A DNA stretch of 64,000 nt, from positions 584,732-648,731 of the forward strand of contig NZ_LNXY01000020.1 in NCBI RefSeq assembly GCF_001467585.1, given 5' to 3'. The position numbers were made by a program, and so were the translations under genes. This DNA is from Legionella drozanskii LLAP-1 (GTDB lineage Bacteria > Pseudomonadota > Gammaproteobacteria > Legionellales > Legionellaceae). Below are positions 17,635 to 26,674 of the stretch, in pieces. A model generated the notes under the pieces. The model ran no database searches. It was not told where the DNA came from and saw only the letters and a list, made by a program, of their open reading frames with translations. Numbering within the stretch: the first letter of the stretch is position 1; each line of letters begins with the position of its first letter.

Positions 17635-18067
17635 CAATCGTCTCCATCTGCTCATCAAACGAAAGGGTGTTTTCCCATTGTCTGAATAGAACTTGTCGCG
17701 TTGAACATTTTAAGGGTTTAACCTGAGTGGTAAGCAGATGTTTAATGCTGCCATCCTTATCAAAACGAGTTAAAAACTGTTCTTGCCAAACGTAGTTTCC
17801 CTGTTCAAGCACAATCGCGATATAAAGCGCTGGATACTCAGATAAGCGTTGATGAAAGGAGGGGGTTTTTTGTGTGTTCCTACAAATTAAGGGCTGTAGA
17901 TCGGTATTTAATTTGCGAAAACGTCGCGCATCTTGCAGTAGCTGCTCTCCTTGTTCCTGATTAAATCGCTGGGCTTGAGCGCTTGATAATTTACTAATTA
18001 TCCAGCGCTGATCAGACTTAGATAAGCGCGCCATTTTAAGCAAAATTTGTTTCAAAGGATTAGACAT
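17627..18067 (-). CDS. Unrecognised 146-residue protein in the fliG position
   Basis: The slot between fliF and fliH normally holds fliG (about 330 residues). This product has 146 residues and I cannot find FliG hallmarks: no EHPQ motif and no C-terminal torque domain. It starts LKQILLKMARLSKSDQRWIISKL, looks soluble and helical, and has no membrane segment. It overlaps fliF by 8 bp and fliH by 8 bp, so it is translated with them and is probably a real part of the machine, perhaps an adaptor between the MS ring and the FliM/FliN platform comparable to SctK of injectisomes. That comparison is by position only. Confidence 0.7.
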   Translation of the reverse strand: MSNPLKQILLKMARLSKSDQRWIISKLSSAQAQRFNQEQGEQLLQDARRFRKLNTDLQPLICRNTQKTPSFHQRLSEYPALYIAIVLEQGNYVWQEQFLTRFDKDGSIKHLLTTQVKPLKCSTRQVLFRQWENTLSFDEQMETIDG

Positions 18068-19364
18068 CTTTATTCAACCATTGAGTCAATGCGGTTAAGA
18101 GCTCTTGCCTTTTACGACGGCGTAATCGCAAGGTGAAAGAATAAGCAAGTAGCGAGGCGCATAAAAAACCGGGAAGGGAAAAATAAAGCAAATTCGCAGA
18201 CCAAAGAGGGCGTGTAATCGCTAAAGTCAAAGGAATAGAAGGAAGTACTGAAGCTTGCTGAGTAGTTAAGGCTTCAACACTGATCTCATCTCCCCGCTTG
18301 AGGTCAAAACCAACAATCGATTTAACCAAGCGCTCAATTTGTTGAATAGTTTGTTGACTGGTGAATTGAGGAACTACGACAGAAATGGTCAAGCGCTCAA
18401 TATTGCCGCTGGCGTGAGTAAAGTTCTCTTTTTCACTGCCAAATTGATAAGATTTTTCGCGAGTTAGATCTTTATTAGTTTGAGTTTTCTCAGATTTGGA
18501 GGAAGTGGAATGTTGGATTTCTTTTTCATGAGTTACGATGCCCTCATGCTGCGGTTTAATCAATTCACGTTGTAACTCGTCGTAATTCAAGGTCACATCA
18601 ATTTTTACCATCACTTCTTCATCAGCAAACACAGATTGCAGCATTTGCATTACTTTTTGCGTGAAATAGCGCTCCATGGTTTTTTTGATGGCAAAATGCC
18701 CTAAAGCACTATCCTCCTCATTATTGCAGAGGTTATTACCATTCTGATCGACAAGGGTGACATTCGATTTTTGCAGGTTGGCGACACTCGCGGTAATCAG
18801 TTGTTGGATGCTATTAATTTGTTGGGAAGTCAAAGGGTGATTTAAATGCAAAGTGACGGCTGCGCGAGGCTGATTATCTTCTTGCTGAAATAAATGACGT
18901 TCAGGAATAACCAAATGCACACGTGCTTGCCTAACCTCATCAAGACTACGAATGGTTCGCTCCAATTCGCCCTGCATGGCACGTTGATAATTGATTTTCT
19001 GCGAAAAATCTGTCATGCCAAGATCGCTTTTATCAAACAATTCAAACCCGACGCTCTCTGCGAAATGGATATCAGAGTCCATGAGTTTGATGCGGGTTCT
19101 ATCAATCAACGATTTGGCAATGAGAATTTCGCTGCCTTGATCGCGTACTTTATAAGCGATCTTCGCTTGCTCTAATTGACTAAGTATTTGATTGGCATCG
19201 CGATTATCGAGGTGATTAAATAAAACACCATAACTTGGCGACAGCAGCCAAAGAAAAAGAAGCAGGCTCAGAACAATAATCAGCACTAAACCAGCTATAA
19301 AACTTAATTGCCGTTGCTTGCTTTGTTTTTTGAACCACTGCAGGCTAGTTTCTAAATAGTTCAC
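18060..19364 (-). CDS. fliF: MS-ring protein FliF (short form)
   Basis: 434 residues against about 550 in most bacteria. A first membrane helix lies at about 24-45, then the ring-building domain (PSYGVLFNHLDNRDANQIL and VGFELFDKSDLGMTDFSQKINYQRAMQGELERTI, highly typical of FliF), then a second helix at about 385-410. Only a short basic cytoplasmic tail remains (RRRKRQELLTALTQWLNKDV). The shortening is mostly in the periplasmic loop and the C-terminus that binds FliG. It forms the inner-membrane base ring. Confidence 0.92.
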   Translation of the reverse strand: MNYLETSLQWFKKQSKQRQLSFIAGLVLIIVLSLLLFLWLLSPSYGVLFNHLDNRDANQILSQLEQAKIAYKVRDQGSEILIAKSLIDRTRIKLMDSDIHFAESVGFELFDKSDLGMTDFSQKINYQRAMQGELERTIRSLDEVRQARVHLVIPERHLFQQEDNQPRAAVTLHLNHPLTSQQINSIQQLITASVANLQKSNVTLVDQNGNNLCNNEEDSALGHFAIKKTMERYFTQKVMQMLQSVFADEEVMVKIDVTLNYDELQRELIKPQHEGIVTHEKEIQHSTSSKSEKTQTNKDLTREKSYQFGSEKENFTHASGNIERLTISVVVPQFTSQQTIQQIERLVKSIVGFDLKRGDEISVEALTTQQASVLPSIPLTLAITRPLWSANLLYFSLPGFLCASLLAYSFTLRLRRRKRQELLTALTQWLNKDV

Positions 19365-19365
19365 T

Positions 19366-19659
19366 TTAAATCTGCTCCCTCATTATTTCCTGATAAGCAC
19401 TCATTAAGCGGTTACGAATTTGTTCTAAAAATTGAAAAGACAATTTGGCCTGCTCCAGGGAGAGCATGGTTTGATGTAAACTCGGTGCTTGACCACTGGC
19501 TAATTGCCGCAAAGCCTTGTCGGCTTCTAGTAATTGCTCATTAGTTTCACCTAATTTGTCACTAAGCCAATTCGCAAAAGAGGGGATGGATTTATTGACT
19601 GGCTCTGTTGATTGCATTTCCGGGGAAAGATAAAGCCTATTGATTTCATCAATCATCAT
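19366..19659 (-). CDS. fliE: FliE MS-ring/rod adaptor
   Basis: 97 residues. Family pattern: a polar N-terminus, then FANWLSDKLGETNEQLLEADKALRQLASGQAPSLHQTMLSLEQAKLSFQFLEQIRNRLMSAYQEIMR in shape, with the conserved AKLSFQFLEQIRN helix at the end. FliE links FliF to the proximal rod. It sits between flgC and fliF, a common order. The ATG is preceded by GGAGA and overlaps the flgC stop. Confidence 0.9.
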   Translation of the reverse strand: MMIDEINRLYLSPEMQSTEPVNKSIPSFANWLSDKLGETNEQLLEADKALRQLASGQAPSLHQTMLSLEQAKLSFQFLEQIRNRLMSAYQEIMREQI

Positions 19660-20078
19660 CGTTCGTCTCCAATACTAAGGGCTTGTAAATAAAGACTGTG
19701 CGCGGTATTCATTATTTTTATGTTCGCCTCATAAGCACGTGAGGCACGTAATAGTGTTGTCATTTCATCGACCGTGCTAAGTCCTGGGTAACTGACATAC
19801 CCTGTTTTATCCGCTGCAGGATGTCCTGGTTGGTAGATTTTATTGGCAGGAAGTTGTTGTGGCGCGAGCTCAATCGAAGCAATACCCATTTCTTCAGGTT
19901 CAGATAGGTAAGCAGAAAAGGGTTTAGCTCTTGCTAAAACCTGCATGGGTTGAAAGGGGGAACCATCAACGTTTTGTAGACTATGCTGATTGGCAATATT
20001 GTTAGCAACCACATCGACTCGCAATTTTTCTACATTCATGCCTTGCGCTGCAATCGAATAAATTTGATCATAGCTCAT
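19656..20078 (-). CDS. flgC: Proximal rod protein FlgC
   Basis: 140 residues. N-terminus YSIAAQGMNVEKLRVDVVANNIAN and C-terminus TVDEMTTLLRASRAYEANIKIMNTA are the classic rod signatures; the middle PGHPAADKTGYVSYPG is FlgC specific. Length is normal. It overlaps flgB by 4 bp and fliE by 4 bp. Confidence 0.93.
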   Translation of the reverse strand: MSYDQIYSIAAQGMNVEKLRVDVVANNIANQHSLQNVDGSPFQPMQVLARAKPFSAYLSEPEEMGIASIELAPQQLPANKIYQPGHPAADKTGYVSYPGLSTVDEMTTLLRASRAYEANIKIMNTAHSLYLQALSIGDER

Positions 20079-20413
20079 GATTGATTATTCCCATGTAAGG
20101 CCAATTTCATGATAGCTAATTTCTGATTTAAACCTTTAATGAGCGCTCGATAATGAGTAGCGTTTTTGACGCTCAAGGCGATTTGTTCATCAAGGGCTGA
20201 ACTATCACTGGTTTGATAAAAAGGTTTTACAGTTTGGAGTGAATCGGTTGTCGCGCTGGAATCTAAATTCCTTAACTGTTGTTCAAAATTAACCTCCATC
20301 GCTTGATAATCTTGCGTATTAGCATTAGCAATATTATTGGCAATTGCGGTTTGTCGCATTAAACCGGTATCTAATGCTAAACGCAGACATTCAATGGTTA
20401 GATCCTTATTCAT
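20075..20413 (-). CDS. flgB: Proximal rod protein FlgB
   Basis: 112 residues with LDTGLMRQTAIANNIANANTQDYQA near the start and a C-terminal helix (THYRALIKGLNQKLAIMKLALHG) as in FlgB. It is a little shorter than usual (130-138), with the loss in the loop between helices. It begins 17 bp after the flgI stop. Together with FlgC, FlgF and FlgG it forms the rod. Confidence 0.9.
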   Translation of the reverse strand: MNKDLTIECLRLALDTGLMRQTAIANNIANANTQDYQAMEVNFEQQLRNLDSSATTDSLQTVKPFYQTSDSSALDEQIALSVKNATHYRALIKGLNQKLAIMKLALHGNNQS

Positions 20414-20429
20414 CCTTTTCTTCCTTTAT

Positions 20430-21536
20430 TTATTGGATAATGAGTTCGGCGTGTAGTGCCCCTGCACGCTGTAAACTCTCCAAAACGGCAATAATATCTC
20501 TCGTCGATGTTTGGACTTTGGTTAACGATGCTATCAAGTCAGCCACTGTCGCTCCCTCGGCTAACAGTACTGCATTGGCCTGTGTTTCCCTGACATTAAT
20601 GTTGGTCGACGGGGTAATTGCGGTGTGCACTTGACCATCTACCTCATTAAGCAAGGTAGGTTGTGATACGTTATAACTGGTGGCGATAGCGATTTGTAAA
20701 TTGCCATGAGAAATAGTGACCGCGTCGAGTTTTACATCGGCGCCAGCAACAACCACACCTGTGCGTTCGTTAACCACTACTGTAGGTATATTGTCAGGCT
20801 CGATAGAGATATTCTCTATTTGACTAATAAAACGAATGAAACGTTTTTTTGCTTCGATGGGGGGATGAATTTCAATATCTTGTGCGGTCTTAGCGAGGGC
20901 TGTATTAGGACCAAATTGCTGATTGAGTGCTCTTTCAACATGATCAGCCGTCGTGAAATCGGGACGATTTAGAATAATATGCAATCCGCTTTCTTTATTG
21001 ATGAGTTCATTATAAATTGTTCTTTCAACCACCGCCCCGCCAGGAATAAGGCCAGAAGTGGGGTGGTTTTTTTGAATTACATTGCCGAATAAATCATATT
21101 TAAATCCACCAATAGAAATAGGTCCCTGGGCCAAGGCATAGACCTGATTGTCGGGGCCTTTAAGTGGGGTCACAAGAAGAGTTCCACCCAGGAGACTCTT
21201 GGCATCGCCAAGAGATGCGACATTGATATCAATTTTATCGCCTTGATGCGCATAAGAAGGAAGATTGGCTGTGACAATAACCGTGGCCGTATTGCGACTA
21301 TTAACTTCATTCGGTTGAATATTCACCCCAAAGGTTTGTAATAAGTTAGCAATCGCCTGAGTTGTATCCCTATTGCGGCGTGAATCGCCTGAACCTGCAA
21401 GACCAATAACCAAACCGTAACCGGTAATAGGGTTTTCCTGAAGACCAGAGAGATGAGCAAGCGACTTTAAACGGACTGCGGCCTGGATGGGGGGTGCTAT
21501 CAATAGAAGCGCCAATAGAATCGTGCCGATGCGCAT
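20430..21536 (-). CDS. flgI: P-ring protein FlgI
   Basis: 368 residues with a Sec signal peptide (LLALLLIAPPIQA). Strongly conserved FlgI blocks: LQENPITGYGLVIGLAGSGD, PSYAHQGDKIDINVASLGDAKSL, and NERTGVVVAGADVKL. The length matches the family. It forms the peptidoglycan-level ring around the rod. FlgA, the usual P-ring chaperone, is not encoded here. It abuts flgH by one base. Confidence 0.95.
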   Translation of the reverse strand: MRIGTILLALLLIAPPIQAAVRLKSLAHLSGLQENPITGYGLVIGLAGSGDSRRNRDTTQAIANLLQTFGVNIQPNEVNSRNTATVIVTANLPSYAHQGDKIDINVASLGDAKSLLGGTLLVTPLKGPDNQVYALAQGPISIGGFKYDLFGNVIQKNHPTSGLIPGGAVVERTIYNELINKESGLHIILNRPDFTTADHVERALNQQFGPNTALAKTAQDIEIHPPIEAKKRFIRFISQIENISIEPDNIPTVVVNERTGVVVAGADVKLDAVTISHGNLQIAIATSYNVSQPTLLNEVDGQVHTAITPSTNINVRETQANAVLLAEGATVADLIASLTKVQTSTRDIIAVLESLQRAGALHAELIIQ

Positions 21537-22147
21537 TAGACAACCCCTATTAAAGATAATACTTTATAAACATAATTACGGCGCTGGGAATCAGAAACGG
21601 ATCCATTACCGGTATAGGTAATTGCTGCATTAGCAAGACGAGTTGAAAGTACTGTATTTTGAGCACTAATGTCCTCGGTTCTTACCACGCCGCTTAGCAG
21701 GATAGTTTGCTCTTCGCCATTGATGCGAATAAGTTGATGGCCTTCGATAAGATAACTTCCTCCTGGTTGAACCTCTTTAACGCGCACGGTCAATGCTGCT
21801 TTAATTTTCCCATTTCGTCCGGTTTTGGCTGCGGAGCGACCTTTACCATTCAATTCAAAACCGACTTCATGACGCTCCTTATTATAGTTTGCTTTCAATG
21901 CGGCTTTGATTTCCTTGCCTGAGGCGAGATCTGCGCTGCTGTGAGCATTCGAATTTTCCATCACGATGACGGTTAACAAATCACCTGGTAAATAGGCTTT
22001 TCTGTCAGCGATTAAAGAACGATAACTAGTTTCATCAAACAAACTTGTGGCATTAGCCAGGGAAGGGATGAGTAAATAAAAGAGCAGGAAAAAAAATAAA
22101 CGGCTCAAAAATAAGATTAAAAAACTTGCGTTAGCCACGAATTTCAT
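21536..22147 (-). CDS. flgH: L-ring protein FlgH, without a lipobox
   Basis: 203 residues. After a hydrophobic leader (FFFLLFYLLIPSLANA) it goes straight to SLFDETSYRSLIADRKAYLPGDLLTVIVMEN, the FlgH core, and ends YVYKVLSLIGVV. Ordinary FlgH is a lipoprotein with a Cys at the end of the signal; here no Cys is present in the leader or anywhere near the cleavage site, and the usual 30-40 residue linker is missing. The ring may sit in the outer membrane without a lipid anchor. The start overlaps flgG by 17 bp. Confidence 0.9.
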   Translation of the reverse strand: MKFVANASFLILFLSRLFFFLLFYLLIPSLANATSLFDETSYRSLIADRKAYLPGDLLTVIVMENSNAHSSADLASGKEIKAALKANYNKERHEVGFELNGKGRSAAKTGRNGKIKAALTVRVKEVQPGGSYLIEGHQLIRINGEEQTILLSGVVRTEDISAQNTVLSTRLANAAITYTGNGSVSDSQRRNYVYKVLSLIGVV

Positions 22148-22907
22148 TAGTCATTTTTTCCAATTCATCAACAATTTGTATCGCTTTGGCATTCAGCTGG
22201 TAAACGCGCTGAGCCAGTGTTAATTGCATTAGTGAATTCACCATATCCACATTAGAACCTTCAATTTGTTTCTGGATGAGTAAACCCATGCCAGTACTGC
22301 CCGGTGAGTCCACAATGGCTTCGCCGGCTTGTTCAGTGTAGTCGTATATTCCTGCACCGATTGGGTTGAGGGATGAGGGGTCTAAAAATTTAGCAAGTTT
22401 AATCGTGCCTAAGGCTTGAGGTTCGGGATCATCGGCTAAAAGGGCGGTGACATCGCCATTTTTTTGAATGCTTATATCGACAAAATTGTCAGGAATTTGG
22501 ATATTGTCAGCTAATCTAAATCCATCTTGAGTGGCTAAATAACGATCTTCATCTATGATGAATGTGGAGTTTCGCGTATAAGAAATGTTGCCTTCATGAT
22601 TGATGACTTGAAAGAATCCATCGCCATCAATGGCAAGATTTTTCCAATCATTGGATGGTTTTAAAGGTCCTTTGCTGAAGTCTTTGCCTGTTTTGTAAAT
22701 TGCAGTGCCCAAACCAATTTTGATTGAGCTTTGATTTGGAAAAAGCGGGGTGTTACCCTCGATATTTTGATAAAGCATATCTGCGAAACTAATTTTTGAT
22801 GCTTTATAATTGGGCGTATTTAAATTGGCTAAATCATTAGCGATCTTGTCAATATAATATTCTTGGGACTTAAGGCCGCTAGCTGCAATGGCAAGTGCAT
22901 CAGACAT
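22131..22907 (-). CDS. flgG: Distal rod protein FlgG
   Basis: 258 residues, normal for FlgG. N-terminal AASGLKSQEYYIDKIANDLANLNTPNYKA, central IDGDGFFQV and YTRNSTF, and the C-terminal EGSNVDMVNSLMQLTLAQRVYQLNAKAIQIVDE are all present. FlgG spans the P and L rings. The start overlaps flgF by 8 bp. Confidence 0.92.
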   Translation of the reverse strand: MSDALAIAASGLKSQEYYIDKIANDLANLNTPNYKASKISFADMLYQNIEGNTPLFPNQSSIKIGLGTAIYKTGKDFSKGPLKPSNDWKNLAIDGDGFFQVINHEGNISYTRNSTFIIDEDRYLATQDGFRLADNIQIPDNFVDISIQKNGDVTALLADDPEPQALGTIKLAKFLDPSSLNPIGAGIYDYTEQAGEAIVDSPGSTGMGLLIQKQIEGSNVDMVNSLMQLTLAQRVYQLNAKAIQIVDELEKMTNEIRG

Positions 22908-23613
22908 TTCCCTCTCCTAATTGATTAATGGCTGTTGATAATAGACCGTCCGCAGTACGCATAATTCGTTGCGAAGCTTCAAAGTGGCGAGAGGTTTTAA
23001 GCAGCTCCAACATTTCATCGATTGATTTCACATTCGATTGTTCAATAAACCCTTGCAGGACACGAGTGCTGCTAGGGGCAGGGCTTGGCGAAATGAGGGC
23101 TTCATAGAGACCTTGGCCGCGATAATTTAATTTTTGCAGTTGCGTAAATTGCACAAGATTTAATTGATCAATTTTCTGATTGTCGACATAAACAATGCCC
23201 TGAGAATCGATAGTAAAGGCTTTATCATTGACTTGTAACGGTCCTGATTTTCCTAAAATTAAAGCTCCGCTTGATAAAGCTAATTCTCCTTGTTCATTGA
23301 CCCGTAAATCACCGCGACGGGTATAAAAAATACCTTCCTCAGTTTGTACTTCAAAAAAACCATCGCCTGAAACTGCAATCTCATTTTGATTTTGTGTTTG
23401 CACGACGGTGCCCTGAGTGAATAGCTGAGCGGTTTCTAGCTGTTGACTGAGGGAAGTGATTCCCGTATCTAACTGCTCAGAAAAAGAGATATTATCAAAT
23501 AGTTGGCGCTTGTAGCCCGGTGTTTGCATATTAGCAATGTTTTGACTCACCGACTGTAAACGGAGCTGGTCTTGTAACATGGCAATTTCTGTCGCTTTGA
23601 TGGCATCAATCAT
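22900..23613 (-). CDS. flgF: Rod protein FlgF
   Basis: 237 residues of the FlgE/F/G family: LQSVSQNIANMQTPGYKR, AVSGDGFFEVQTEEG, FYTRRGDL, and the C-terminal IEQSNVKSIDEMLELLKTSRHFEASQRIM. The order before flgG and the length support FlgF. It begins 11 bp after flhA and has no signal peptide, as expected for a substrate of its own export apparatus. Confidence 0.88.
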   Translation of the reverse strand: MIDAIKATEIAMLQDQLRLQSVSQNIANMQTPGYKRQLFDNISFSEQLDTGITSLSQQLETAQLFTQGTVVQTQNQNEIAVSGDGFFEVQTEEGIFYTRRGDLRVNEQGELALSSGALILGKSGPLQVNDKAFTIDSQGIVYVDNQKIDQLNLVQFTQLQKLNYRGQGLYEALISPSPAPSSTRVLQGFIEQSNVKSIDEMLELLKTSRHFEASQRIMRTADGLLSTAINQLGEGNV

Positions 23614-23624
23614 GATAAAAGTCC

Positions 23625-25622
23625 TTATTGCACAACAGCAAAAGATTCCACCTGAATGTTCACTGGCACTTCATTCATGGCTAAAACCGTTAAATGGGGA
23701 ATCACTCGTTGGGTTAATTGTTTAATCTGTCTTCGTAATACCGAAGAGCAAAGTAAGATGGGCCTTTTCCTCTCGCCTAGCATTTTTTCCACCTGATTAG
23801 CGAGCGCAGTCATGAAATTCTCGGTTAAACTCGGTTCTAAGGCCCAATAATCTTTATTAACACTCTGACTCAGCTTTTGCTCAAGCACGGGCGCAAGGGT
23901 TAAGACTTGTAAGCTAGGTTGGTTCGCGAGTAATTTCTGACAAATCGCTGTGCCAAGATGAGCACGAACAAGTTCAGAGAGTTGTGTGGGGTCGGCATTA
24001 TTTTTTGCATGTTCGAGTAAGACTTCAAGAATGGTCGATAAATAGCGAATAGAAACTTTTTCTTGTAATAAATTTTGCAAAATGCGTTGAACATGGCTTA
24101 AAGGTAGTAGGGCAGGGATAAGCTCATCTCGCAGATTACGGACATTCGATTGTTCGAGTAAGATTTCTGTTTCCGCTCTTGTTAACAATTCAGCGGTATG
24201 ATTAAAAACAATTTCCTTGATGTGAGTCACTAAAACATTGATGGCATCACAGAGTGTGTACCCACGTTCAACCGCCTTAGATTTTTGGCTTTCATCAATC
24301 CAAATAGCCGGTAAACCATAGCTAGGATCGCGCACCTCGATGCCTTCACTGAGAAGAGTCATTGTCTGATTATTGCGGTTTGGAACAATGGCTAGAGTTT
24401 TTTCAAGATGTAGTTGATGATAACCCTGGTTATTACCCTGAATGCAGAGGCAATAATAAGGATAATTAAGTCTTTTATCGCTAACGATTTTAACTTCCGG
24501 GATTACAAATCCCAGTTCATACGCTAAGCGTTCACGTACTTGTTGTATAGATTGAAGAAAGATCGCTTCCTGATGAGCAAAATGTGTGAAGAGCTCGGGA
24601 TGTAGCTGGATTTCTAAAGGATAAATTTTGATTTTTTCGTAGAGGCACTCTACCGTTTCTTCAGTGATTTCCTCCGGCTTCGAGCGTAGTGCAAACCAAG
24701 TAGTCAGGGCAAAAAAACTTAAAATAACCAACACGGGAAGAGTGGGAATGCCCTTTAAAAACAATAGGCCTAATAAACCACAGCAAACCATCATTAAACT
24801 TTTGGGGTAGGCAGCAATTTGTTTGGAAATCTCAGAGCCGAGTTGAGCATCAGTGGCCGCTCGTGTCACGATGATACCAGTGGCGGTTGAAATAATTAGC
24901 GCCGGAATCTGTGTCACTAAGCCATCACCAACAGTAAGCAAAGTATATTGTTGAATTGAATCGGTGAGGCTTAATCCTTTTTGTGCCATGCCTATGGCAA
25001 ATCCGCCTATAATATCCACGAGAATAATTAAAATTCCAGCTATTGCATCGCCTTTTACAAATTTGGATGCGCCATCCATCGCGCCATAGAAATTAGCTTC
25101 TTTTTCAATTTGCGACCGCCTAAATTTGGCTTCGGCTTGAGAAATAATACCCATATTAAGATCGGCATCGATACTCATTTGTTTTCCGGGCATGCTATCC
25201 AAAGTAAATCGGGCTGCGACCTCCGCGACTCGTTGAGCCCCGTTGGTAATGACAATATATTGGATAATGATAAGAATCGAAAAAACGACCAAGCCCATCA
25301 CATAATTGCCGTTGATGACGTATTTTCCCATTGTCTGAATAACTTCTCCGGCATCACCATAAGCCAAAATAAGTCGAGTGGCAGAGATATTGAGTGCAAG
25401 CCGAAAAAGAGTTGACAAAAGTAAGAGCGCTGGAAAAGTAGAGAAACTTAGAGGTTTGTCGGTATAAAACGTTAAAAGAAGTATGGTCAATGCCCAGCTG
25501 AAATTAATAATTAATAAAAAATCCAGCAAAGTGGCAGGAATCGGAATAAATAAAATCAGTAAGATGCCTATTGCAAAACTGACCATGATTAATTCGCTGC
25601 TGTTATGAAATCGGTTTTTCAT
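23625..25622 (-). CDS. flhA: Export gate protein FlhA
   Basis: 665 residues with eight hydrophobic helices in the first about 310 and a large cytoplasmic domain. The FHIPEP-family signature is clear (RVAEVAARFTLDSMPGKQMSIDADLNMG, then AKFRRSQIEKEANFYGAMDGASKFVKGDAIAG). FlhA forms the nonameric ring that receives substrates and couples proton flow to export. Near full length. It overlaps flhB by 4 bp. Confidence 0.95.
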   Translation of the reverse strand: MKNRFHNSSELIMVSFAIGILLILFIPIPATLLDFLLIINFSWALTILLLTFYTDKPLSFSTFPALLLLSTLFRLALNISATRLILAYGDAGEVIQTMGKYVINGNYVMGLVVFSILIIIQYIVITNGAQRVAEVAARFTLDSMPGKQMSIDADLNMGIISQAEAKFRRSQIEKEANFYGAMDGASKFVKGDAIAGILIILVDIIGGFAIGMAQKGLSLTDSIQQYTLLTVGDGLVTQIPALIISTATGIIVTRAATDAQLGSEISKQIAAYPKSLMMVCCGLLGLLFLKGIPTLPVLVILSFFALTTWFALRSKPEEITEETVECLYEKIKIYPLEIQLHPELFTHFAHQEAIFLQSIQQVRERLAYELGFVIPEVKIVSDKRLNYPYYCLCIQGNNQGYHQLHLEKTLAIVPNRNNQTMTLLSEGIEVRDPSYGLPAIWIDESQKSKAVERGYTLCDAINVLVTHIKEIVFNHTAELLTRAETEILLEQSNVRNLRDELIPALLPLSHVQRILQNLLQEKVSIRYLSTILEVLLEHAKNNADPTQLSELVRAHLGTAICQKLLANQPSLQVLTLAPVLEQKLSQSVNKDYWALEPSLTENFMTALANQVEKMLGERKRPILLCSSVLRRQIKQLTQRVIPHLTVLAMNEVPVNIQVESFAVVQ

Positions 25623-26674
25623 GCTGCAAGACCTCGTTGACGATAGATTTCACGAAAAATAAGGGCTGCAACAGGGAAGTGCTCGCTACTAAGGCAGTGA
25701 TTTAATTCCACGCTGGCAAATAAAGCTTGGGCAAAGGCTTTGTTTTGTATAATGGGAATCTTATGACGCTGAGCGAGGGTTTTCGCTTGGTTTGCAAATT
25801 CCCCCCGTGCTTTAAAGACCACTTTAGGAGCTGGCATGGAACCTCGGTCATATTTTAGAGCAATGGCTAAATGAGTTGGATTGGTAATCACAACATCAGC
25901 GGTTTTTATTTGATTTAATGAGGCGGTTTTCTGTCTTAGTTGCTGCTGTAGTTGTTTGATTTTTAATTTTATTTTCGGGTCACCTTCGCGTTGACGATAT
26001 TCGTCTTTGACTTCTTGCTTAGTCATGCGATTGTCTTTTTTGAACTTCCAGTTGGTATAGAGTTTGTCTAGCATGGCGAGCGCGAGGAGCAATAATAATA
26101 GTTGCAGAACCAACTTTAAAATTAAGTGCATAATTAAATTCGGATGGCTTTGAGGAGACTGAGTGAGTAGCAGGAGCAGCGAATTAATCTCTCGAGGAAG
26201 AGTGAATAGAATTAAGGAAAAACTGAGGCACAATTTCAAACAGGATTTTACGGTGTCAAATAAAGTTTTAGATGAAAATAAACGTTTAACACCCTGAATT
26301 AGATTCAATCGTCTAAGATTCGGTATCAGAGGTTTTGTCGACCAGACAAAACCAGTTTGAGCGATGCTTGCTAAGCTCAGACAGAGAAAACTTGTTAAGG
26401 CAAAAGGTAACCATAAGCTGACTAAGTTGGATAAAAGAAATTGATATAACTTGCTAAGCTGATCCCATTGAAATGGTAGTTGGGTTGCAAACGCGAGTAG
26501 CTGAGTTAATAAGGCTTTAATCTGGTGTAGCTCAGCAGGCCATAGGGCATTAGTGACTAAGAGTAAGCCAATTAAATGAACTGTAGTGTTTAGTTCAATA
26601 CTTTTACTAACCTGCCCCTCTTTTTTTGCTTTTTGAAGTTTATAAGCGGTGGCTTTTTCTGTTTTTTCACTCAT
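25619..26674 (-). CDS. flhB: Export switch protein FlhB
   Basis: 351 residues: four membrane helices, a charged linker, and a cytoplasmic domain with the self-cleaving NPTH site at 265-268. FlhB autocleavage changes export from rod/hook to late substrates. Keeping NPTH and a FliK-like gene implies a substrate switch even though no late (filament) genes are present. The N-terminus SEKTEKATAYKLQKAKKEGQV is standard. It overlaps fliR by 4 bp. Confidence 0.95.
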   Translation of the reverse strand: MSEKTEKATAYKLQKAKKEGQVSKSIELNTTVHLIGLLLVTNALWPAELHQIKALLTQLLAFATQLPFQWDQLSKLYQFLLSNLVSLWLPFALTSFLCLSLASIAQTGFVWSTKPLIPNLRRLNLIQGVKRLFSSKTLFDTVKSCLKLCLSFSLILFTLPREINSLLLLLTQSPQSHPNLIMHLILKLVLQLLLLLLALAMLDKLYTNWKFKKDNRMTKQEVKDEYRQREGDPKIKLKIKQLQQQLRQKTASLNQIKTADVVITNPTHLAIALKYDRGSMPAPKVVFKARGEFANQAKTLAQRHKIPIIQNKAFAQALFASVELNHCLSSEHFPVAALIFREIYRQRGLAA

